A program made the translations under genes and the position numbers. A model generated the notes under the pieces. The model made no database searches, was not told where the DNA came from, and saw nothing but the letters and a program-made list of their open reading frames with translations. From Lytechinus pictus (lineage: Eukaryota; Echinodermata; Echinoidea; Temnopleuroida; Toxopneustidae), in the NCBI RefSeq assembly GCF_037042905.1, contig NC_087253.1, forward strand, positions 15,297,501 through 15,361,500: a stretch of DNA of 64,000 nt, read 5' to 3'. The first letter of the stretch is position 1. Each line of letters begins with the position of its first letter. Positions 56,422-64,000 of the stretch are shown here, piece after piece.

Positions 56422-57339
56422 GAATGACGTATATCCATTATTTTTTAGAAAATATGACTACCTATAACTACTACCTATGTATTCCCCCCATTCTGTGTGA
56501 ATTGTCACATCATAATATTATCTTACATGTATTTTCCTTAGATATGAAATGTATATGTAATTATGTATACTACAAATCAAATTAAGCCTACAGCACACTA
56601 TACAATCCAACTACGACCTGAATTTTTAACAAATTGCACTTTAAAGTAAATGCATAAAATATGTAATTTTAATGAGGTAGAAATATTCTTATTTGAAGAT
56701 TGGCATAATGCTAAGAATACTAGAGTAGGAATTCTCCTTTACTTACAAGCCTTATCTGAGTAAAGTCTTAATTGGCTTCAGAACGCAGCTGATGATGAGA
56801 TGCTCATGATTTGAAATTGAAGCTCATATTCCTACAGGAAATGGACTGAAATTTTGATTTTATAGTATTCATACCATTTTCCAGAACATTAATCATTAAG
56901 CTTTGAGAGGATGGAATAGTCCCATCATGGAGCTATTTATAGCTCCATTGTCCCATTGAATGCTGTATGTATTACAATTAAAAAAAGTAATCTGATTGCC
57001 AAGAAATTGTATAGTGTGTGCTGCGGTTTACACCATAGTCTCTGTTTTTCGCTTCTTGTTTATGATTCAATGTGTTTTGCTATGCTATTGCCATATATAT
57101 ACTCATAAGAACCTGTACATAAGAGATATTATATTACGGGAATATGTATGGAAATGACATTACCAAACGCTGATGTTGATATGATGTTGTATATTCTAAG
57201 AGTACAATATTTTCTTTTTTAGATCGTTTTTCTCAAGGATTTTGTGGAAATTCTGACCATATGTATGTGCAGGGATATCTATTATGTTCATTTACCTCAT
57301 ATAGTATGAAGCAAAGTGTTTATCATTGTATTATAATAA
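56422..57339. other. Intergenic, no feature recognised
   Basis: AT-rich sequence without exon-like segments. Confidence 0.4.
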
Positions 57340-57610
57340 TAATAATATAGGATTTGTATAGCGCACGTATCCACTAGCTAGGTGCTCAAGGCGCTCCTAT
57401 ATTACCCCGGCTAAGCTAGTCTACCAATTCTGGTGCGCACAGCTTTTTGAGGAATTACTTCCTGCCGGTACCCAGTTACCTCACCTGGGTCGAGTGCAGC
57501 ACAGTGGATAAATTTCTTGCTGAAGGAAAACACGCCATGGCTAGGATTCGAACCCACGACCCTCTGTGTTCAAAGTCCGGAGACTAATCCACTGGGCCAC
57601 AACGCTCCAC
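57340..57610 (-). mobile_element. tRNA-derived SINE, family 1 (most complete copy)
   Basis: Minus strand: tRNA-like head with A box TGGCCCAGTGG and B box GGTTCGAATCC (57543-57555 inverse). The body has GTGTTTTCCTTCAGCAAG, GACCCAGGTGAGGT, GGTACCGGCAGGAAG and AGCCGGGGTAATATAGG-type blocks. It ends in an (ATT)n tail at 57340. This copy shows the uninterrupted sequence of the locus split at 5276/10837. Confidence 0.9.
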
Positions 57611-57654
57611 ATATATTTACTCCCTATATCATACACCATTATCACAAGGGGAGG

Positions 57655-58160
57655 ATGCCATAAAGCCTCACATCTATTGTAACTTTGTTATTATTTTAAT
57701 TACCATGGTAACAGGTCTCAGCAGCCAATCACAACCAAGGATTCCATGATAGTTGGCAAAGAAACCGTAGTTGTAAGTCTTCATGAAAGAGTCCCCAGGG
57801 GAGCGTTTTGCCATCCGACAAGTTGTTGAAATATGACAATTGCCCTGATTTTGATTTGCTGGAAAGTCCTGTTCCTATGGTAGCTGTGAGATGAAACAAA
57901 CTTATCTCAACAAAAGGTTCTTTTGTGAAATGCTTCCCATGGGAGCGTTTCATCAACAATTTAATTTGTCCGTCAGGTCGTCGGAGCTGAAAAGTTCCTT
58001 TATCTTCATTCGCTGAGAAGTGCAGTTCCTATGGTAACTGTTGGACGAAATAGTTTCATCCTTATCCGACAATTCCTTTTATGAAAATATGCAACAATTT
58101 TGTCTATCTATTGATTTTGATTGGCCGAACAGCACTGTTACTATGGTAACTATCAAAACC
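57655..58160. repeat. Diverged CCATGGTAAC / CAGCCAATC repeats
   Basis: ACCATGGTAACAGGTCTCAGCAGCCAATCACAACCAAGG at 57702-57740 (written here only to locate it; key words ATGGTAAC, AGCCAATC, CAAGG) resembles the core at 30800. Further units with ATGGTAACTG and (C/G)GCTG occur near 57880, 58030 and 58145. Confidence 0.45.
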
Positions 58161-59050
58161 GTCGGCTTAAACATGTAACAGACCATTCTGTCCTAGGTGT
58201 AACATCAAGATTTGTAATATATTGTCAATTATGAATAATTGTGAAACAGTGTTCAAACAGAGTTTGCGTACCATTTTCTTTTCTTCGGTTGAGGCTAACA
58301 TATTGAATGGGTCAATGGGTGCAATGTTTTTGGATGGGGAAATGCTGACGTGGAGAAAAATCATCAGACAAATGTGGGTCCCGAAACACAAAGATTAGCG
58401 ATTAATCGTACGCTTGATGTTCATGATTAATTGTACATTATGGTCAGTGCAATCAATCGTAGCAAAATGTTGTAGGCTACGTTATCAGATAATTTTCGTC
58501 ACTTGATAAAGAGTTGCAGCGGCACTCGAAAGCTCGTGAACTTGTAAGCTAGTGAACACTTTTTGCGAGAGTGATCACGAATTTCCTTGTTGACCATAGT
58601 AGATTGCGAGACAAATGAATACCCTCTAGCGATTAAAATGTTGTATGTTTGCTAAGCTTTGTGTTACTGGCCCCTGTTCGTATATATATTTTACGTTTTG
58701 GAAGCGAGTGGATTTGCTTTTGAAGTGGATTTTACGGTGGTGATCCAGAGTATTAATAGTTTTGTTGTACGCTATTCCCTTCAATTAATATGACACTATG
58801 TGCTACCTATACATTGTTCATATCATGTCATACAGTAGTCATGAAGTATTATATACATATGAGTAAATATAAAGTAAAGATAGAGAAAGATTGAAGGCCT
58901 ATGTTCCGTCGTTGAGATACAATATTTTATATCATTATTTTCTAAACCTGATTGGTCAACCCCTCTAAGAAAAAAGATTCCAGTGATCTCATTTCATATT
59001 TGCTTTTTATTTTTTTGGACAGATATACTTGATCTGTCATAGCTGTTTAA
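58161..59050. other. Intergenic, no feature recognised
   Basis: No exon-like segment with splice sites is visible. Confidence 0.35.
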
Positions 59051-59171
59051 GGCCCTGTCACATCGCTCCGTGCTAGCCGTGAGTTGCGGGCAATCAATTC
59101 TGGATATGGTTTTTATTTTTTTCATACAAAATTTCATAAGAATGTAGGTCTTTAAGATTATGTCCCCGGCT

Positions 59172-59335
59172 GTGTACATTAATTTGTCGTGTCGGTGCAA
59201 GAACGCCCTTCGCAAAATATTTTGCGCACAGCATCGATGCAAAAGCGCCCTTAGCAAATGCACACTTTTGCACATAGGATGTGCGAATATGTGGGGCTAA
59301 GGGCGTTCTTGCACCGACATGACAAATTTGGGGAT
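59172..59335. mobile_element. Foldback element with TGTCGGTGCAAGAACGCCCTT ends
   Basis: AATTTGTCGTGTCGGTGCAA then GAACGCCCTT at the left is inverted at the right as AAGGGCGTTC then TTGCACCGACATGACAAATT. Weaker matching arms may extend it to about 59050-59380 (AAGACCTATA / TAGGTCTTTAA). Confidence 0.75.
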
Positions 59336-59656
59336 GTGGGTTCCATGTATGACTGCATGAAAGACCTATATATTTATTTTATGGTGAGCAGAAGTCAAAG
59401 ATGTTGATGGCACACGGACAGATATATAAAGTGTGTGACATTGTACATTTCTATCCAAAAATCTGATTTGACAGCATCGAACAATTCAAAATGGATACTT
59501 TGCGATTTTGTGTCGTGAGTGGGGAGAAAGTTCAGGTGTATTAATTCAATGCAGTTTGTTCAACTATGTATATATAACATGTTTCAGATATATATTTATC
59601 AAATGTCATTAAAATGATATAAGTACATCATAATGTTCCTGTATCCAGTGTATTTG

Positions 59657-59813
59657 TTTTAATTGGTTTAGATTACAAATATATATATATATATATATAT
59701 ATAATAACGATATTACATTCCACTTGTTGGACACAGATTTTAATTGGTTTAGATTACAAATATATATATATATATATATATAACGATATTACATTCCACT
59801 TGTTGGACACAGA
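59657..59813. repeat. Tandem duplication, unit about 78 bp
   Basis: TTTTAATTGGTTTAGATTAC, an (AT)n run, then ACGATATTACATTCCACTTG and TTGGACACAGAT occur twice in a row. The copies differ mainly in (AT)n length. Confidence 0.9.
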
Positions 59814-60019
59814 TGAGATAAAAGAGACAAAGAGGTAATGCATTGTAGTTCCAACAATTTTAAAAGGGGGTGGGGGCTGGGAGGGGACATGACCAAGTGG
59901 ACATAATTATTTTTCTCCATTGAATAACGAGTATTAAGAGCTAAATGACTCGGAACTCTCCTTAATATGATGCACATCTTACTGCTATTTATAATTTTTG
60001 TCCTTAATACTTGATAAAA

Positions 60020-60670
60020 ATCATAATCTCCCCGGAGCGCTGTCTTCTTTTTTCTTCAAAGATTGTAAGATACAACCTGTCGTTTCCATTGCGATCAAAC
60101 TCCATATCCCTTCCCTCTTGTCTATCGATATTTATCGCGTGTTTACTTCTTGTACCCCCTCTCTATCAATATTTATTTTATCTTGTATTTATTCTTCCCC
60201 TCTTCTCTTTAACTCACTCTCCCCTCTTTATTATCCCGCCCTTCCCCCTTTTCCATTTTTTCTCTTCCCCTTCTTCTCGACACTTATCTTTATTCCTCCT
60301 CTTTTTTTTCTCCCTCGAGACATTTCTTCTGATTCTTCCCATGCCTTTCTCTCTCTCCCAATATCCCCCAAAGACTATCTTAATTCCTTACCCCTCTTTT
60401 TTTATCCCTCCTCTCTCCCCCACGTGACATTTCTACTCTTTATCATCCTCCCTCTCTCCCCCTCTCAATAATTGTCTTTTCTTCATTCATCACCTCTCTC
60501 TTACACCCCCTCCTCCCCCTCTCTATTCCTTAATTTCTTTCCCCATTCTCGATATTATCTCCATTATAAATCTATTAATTCTTCCTTTTGCTCCCTTGTA
60601 TGTCAGCCAATCTGTCATATTTATTCATTTTTTATCTGTATTCCTCCGTCCAATATTATTCTTTCTCTCA
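60020..60670. repeat. Pyrimidine-rich low-complexity tract
   Basis: Long C/T-rich stretch on the plus strand. The open frames across it owe their length to lack of A and G, not to coding. Confidence 0.7.
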
Positions 60671-62185
60671 GATAAAGTGTCGACCAAATATAATAAACTT
60701 TAGGTAAATATGATTTATAAGCAAGCATGAATTATTGTCCAAATCTGATAAATTGTCCTCTCTTTTGAGTGTGGGGGATGCAAAAATGCTTTTGTCCCCT
60801 TATTTTTGGGCTGGGTCGTGGCATATCCCAGCCCCGGCTTTCGGTGCTCAGTAAAAGGATAAATTCTCACATAAAAAAATGGGGTAGAACAAATTCAAAT
60901 AATTGTAACTTTGTGAACATGAGTGACTCTCATTTGAAACAAATTTAATTTTATGCTTATAAAATTTTCCTTGAACAGTCTGTGTTTCGGGGACGAATTA
61001 ATGGCTCATTTTGGTACATTCATGAATATTCACTCTAAATTTCAAGGATTTCAAATCCATCCAGCTGTAAAAAGTGAGCAGCAGAACATTGGATTTAATT
61101 ACCTCATAGTTTTTAATTAAAAGCTAAAAGATTGCATGGATATAAATATTTAAAGACTTATAAGTTAATCCTAAGGAATTCAAACGTTGCAGATTGATTT
61201 AAAGCTAAAGTATTGGAATTTAATATTTCAAAATTAAAAAATTAATCCTTATATAGGATTGAAAATAAATCAAATGTTCGGCTGATCATTATTCAAAGCC
61301 GATCCGGATTTATTTCACATCTTTGAAATGTAGTGTAGGCCTTATGTTTGCATTAAATAGTAAAAAAAATAATTACTTTTAATTTCAAAGATGTGGTTGA
61401 GGGTCAATTGAAACAAAGCCAATTCAAGGAGAACGTTTCAGCAACGTTCTCGTCTGACAGTAAAGTTTCCTTGATTTTGGTTGGCTGAGTAGCTCTGTTA
61501 CCATGGTAACTATCGGATAGTCCTGTCATGAAACACTTCTCTCAGGAAATACGAGAATCCATTTTGGCATTCCTTATTCATAACAGACGACAAAGGGGAC
61601 AAAAAAGGGTCAAGGATCGAAGCTTACAGCAAATGTACTGTAAATGTCAATACCTGAGCGCGCGTGCATAACACCGATGAACTTATACCATAGCAATGTA
61701 TATAGGGCCATTATCTCGCTCGACATTATAATTATCTAATATTTGAGCGATAAATACATGTATATCAGATATATACGTACATGTTTATTTGAACAGGCTG
61801 ATGAACAGGAATTCGATTATTATGGTGTTTTAGTCGCATTCTGAATTGAAGCTGTAGTAAGTATATATCTCCTCTATTTTGATCTACTTGTGGTATATAT
61901 ATGACGCATCTCACGGTATAAATGACACGCTCTACTATATTAGTTGGTATCAGTGGTAATAATGGCATTACCCCGCGTATATGCCTATATTACCAATACC
62001 AGCAAGATATATAGGCTCGTAACATATTTTGAAAACCAGTACGATACCAAGTTAATAGCTCGTTTATCATGTTTTCGTTGGGATTGTCTCAGTGTTATTA
62101 TGGTTGGGTATTTTTTTTCTCCTAATCGTATAGCCCCTCATCAGCCAATCTTCTATAAAGTATAAGGATACTTAAGAACAATTAT
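60671..62185. other. Intergenic, no gene
   Basis: AT-rich. 61430-61545 holds CTTGATTTTGGTTGGCTGAG and TTACCATGGTAACTATCGG, relatives of the 30735 family in inverse order. Confidence 0.4.
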
Positions 62186-62260
62186 TTGAGCTTCTGTAAA
62201 TATAATAAGATATGTGATGTAATAATCAATCAACTAATCAATCGATCCATCCATCGATCG

Positions 62261-62482
62261 ACCAACCAACCAACCAACCAACCAACCAACCAACCAACCA
62301 ACCAACCAACCAACCAACCAACCAACCAACCAACCAACCAACCAACCAACCAACCAACCAACCAACCAACCAACCAACCAACCAACCAACCAACCAACCA
62401 ACCAACCAACCAACCAACCAACCAACCAACCAACCAACCAACCAACCAACCAACCAACCAACCAACCAACCAACCAACCAAT
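62261..62482. repeat. (CCAA)n microsatellite, about 55 units
   Basis: Uninterrupted CCAA/ACCA tetranucleotide over about 220 bp, preceded by ATCAATC/CATC units. All frames through it are spurious. Confidence 0.98.
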
Positions 62483-62592
62483 CATTTTGCGCAGGGCGTC
62501 CAAATGAGGTGATGGACACATTAATGAAAGCCGCATTCTGAGCTGAGTTACAATCAAATGCATTTTTGCTCCTTTAGGCCTAACGCTTGATC

Positions 62593-63157
62593 CCGGGGGG
62601 GGGGGGGGGGGTGGGGCACTCGACCAAAAAAGTAGTGGGTATGTGCCGCGGGCGAGACAAAAAACGGGGGCCTAATTGGAGCGGGCTTATTGTAAAAAGG
62701 AGGGTCCTCGGAACGGGTTCGGAACGACAAATGTTTGTGAAAACGGGGGTCCTTGGAACGGGTCGCCTGCGTGTGATTGCGTATTCATCCCCATGGAACG
62801 GGCGTATGTGCATGCAGCTAGCCCGGCGACACGGGCGCCGGACGGTGCGCTATATAGCGCAGATGCGATGGTCGGACAGCGCTCTGCGGCCGCTTTTCAC
62901 CAAAATTGCGGCTCATTGTAGCAGATCAATACGGCTGGAACGTCGTAACGGAAAATATGCAAAGCTTTGGAGCGGATTTCTTTCTTCTTTTTTCTCGATA
63001 AGAAGAAAATGCTATGCTTTGGAGAGGCTTTCTTTGTTCTTTTTCTCAATTATAAAACAAAAATGCTATGCCTTGCATGGAACGGAAATTTGAGTGTAAA
63101 AATGGGGGTCCCCTCCGCGGCACATACCCACTATGCATTATATACTGAGTGCCCCCC
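62593..63157. mobile_element. G-run foldback element with GTGGGTATGTGCCGCG ends
   Basis: GGGGGGG..GGGCACTC and AGTGGGTATGTGCCGCGG at the left are inverted at the right as CCGCGGCACATACCCACT and GAGTGCCCCCCC. The interior has repeats GGTCCT(C/T)GGAACGGGT and AAATGCTATGC(T/C)TTG. Non-coding. Confidence 0.7.
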
Positions 63158-63248
63158 CGCGCTTGATTTATGCAGACTGGATTCCAAACTGGATTGGAGT
63201 CTCAATTTGTCTCTGCAAAAACTGGTCAATGTGGAATAGCTTGTCTCC

Positions 63249-63251
<3 letters not shown>

Positions 63252-63294
<43 letters not shown>

Positions 63295-63382
63295 ATTTTA
63301 TATATGATCAACTTTTCTCTCTACGGTTGTTTTATTCACCTTGAATTTTGCTTTATAATACCACAACCGACGCAGGACCTTC

Positions 63383-63416
<34 letters not shown>
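63252..63416. repeat. (CA)n and (TA)n microsatellites
   Basis: (CA)n at 63252-63287 followed by TATATATA, and (TA)n at 63385-63428. Confidence 0.95.
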
Positions 63417-63431
<15 letters not shown>

Positions 63432-63730
63432 AATTGGACTTCGACAAAAGCAGTTCACTCATTGGGCATTCTAGATTTCCTGTGGCCGTGGAGGTATTCA
63501 GTATTCAGACAAAGGGATAGAAAGCCGTGATTATATGATGTGAATGCACACACACATAAAAAAAAAGTTTCCATTTTGAATATCTGTGGATATTTTTGAG
63601 GCCATTTTGTAAAATGACGAAATGGCATATTAATGCAGGTTCATTCCTTTCATTTGGCACAACGCTTTAAACATATATTTTGAGGGCATGCTCAGGCATG
63701 AATAAATATTTGTCTTTCTGTTGTCACCAG

Positions 63731-63838
63731 ATTAAACAAACTTTAGAACAGTTGCTTAATAGATCTGTGTCTGCGGGTATTGACGGTGTACTTGCAGCAT
63801 TTGGTTTCAATCCATGCAAGGAGAATCGAGAAAGCTGA
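63731..63838 (+). CDS. Possible last exon of an unidentified gene
   Basis: After a good acceptor (TTTGTCTTTCTGTTGTCACCAG), a 108-base phase-0 frame encodes IKQTLEQLLNRSVSAG, then IDGVLAAFGFNPCKENRES and TGA. AATAAA follows 11 bases after the stop (63849-63854). No upstream partner exon was found, and its phase does not fit PNPLA2 exon 9. It may be a chance frame or belong to a gene with distant upstream exons. Confidence 0.3.
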   Translation: MKQTLEQLLNRSVSAGIDGVLAAFGFNPCKENRES

Positions 63839-63848
63839 GTTTGTAGTC

Positions 63849-63854
63849 AATAAA
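63849..63854 (+). terminator. AATAAA, candidate poly(A) signal
   Basis: Lies just after the possible terminal exon at 63731-63838. Support depends on that exon being real. Confidence 0.3.
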
Positions 63855-64000
63855 GTTTATGGAAATGAAGTGAACTCTGCCTCCCATAATACTTTCCGCA
63901 CTCTTCACCGATGAGAGCACGCGACCGCGGGAGCAGAGTTTGTGCATTTGCAGGGACGCGTTAGGAAGGATATAGGAAACTCAAGCGTAAGAACACAAAA

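Noticed and set aside
59998..60675. Two overlapping frames of 138-157 residues
   Set aside because: They lie in a pyrimidine-rich tract, have Ser/Leu/Pro/Phe-only composition and are open in several frames.
62186..62563. PTNQ and GWLV repeat proteins
   Set aside because: They are translations of a pure (CCAA)n microsatellite.

Overview
The window is animal nuclear DNA, AT-rich and very dense in dispersed repeats, with GT-AG introns and only two clear genes in 64 kb. A Mag/SURL-type Ty3/gypsy element, several tRNA-derived SINE families, many palindromic MITEs, and the scattered ACATGTAC motif suggest an echinoderm, most likely a sea urchin. The species assignment is inference.

Layout. 1-5276: no gene; TIR elements, MITEs and a SINE. 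5277-10836: a complete-length minus-strand Ty3/gypsy retrotransposon with two 259-bp LTRs that differ at one site and a 5-bp target duplication. It landed inside a SINE. It is not intact: a TTAA-flanked MITE interrupts gag, and the pol frame is broken just after the reverse transcriptase active site. 13319-18425 (+): a four-exon gene for a secreted protein of about 1012 residues: signal peptide, N-terminal LRR cap, about 21 leucine-rich repeats, C-terminal LRR cap, Thr/Pro linker and a trypsin-fold (S1) domain whose catalytic triad appears lost. 18426-26340: repeats only. 26345-26500: promoter region with a CLEAR-type box and a TATA-like box. 26656-54262 (+): a ten-exon gene for an adipose triglyceride lipase (PNPLA2/ATGL, brummer) orthologue. 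All ten exons join in phase to 632 codons plus stop. Its long introns hold most of the window's repeats, including decayed copies of exons 5 and 6, a CR1/L2-like LINE end, a perfect 101-bp-arm inverted repeat and three copies of an internally periodic palindromic element. 54263-64000: repeats, plus one possible last exon of a further gene at 63731-63838.

The two genes have no evident functional link. The LRR/pseudoprotease protein looks like an extracellular recognition or scaffold factor. The PNPLA2 protein is a cytosolic, lipid-droplet lipase. The most unusual items are the LRR-S1 pseudoprotease fusion, the perfect hairpin in PNPLA2 intron 7, the exon-like duplications around exons 5 and 6, and the roughly 17-bp periodic palindromes.

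Exon limits were chosen by reading splice sites, phase and protein similarity by eye. No alignment program or database was used. Family names for repeats are by signature only.
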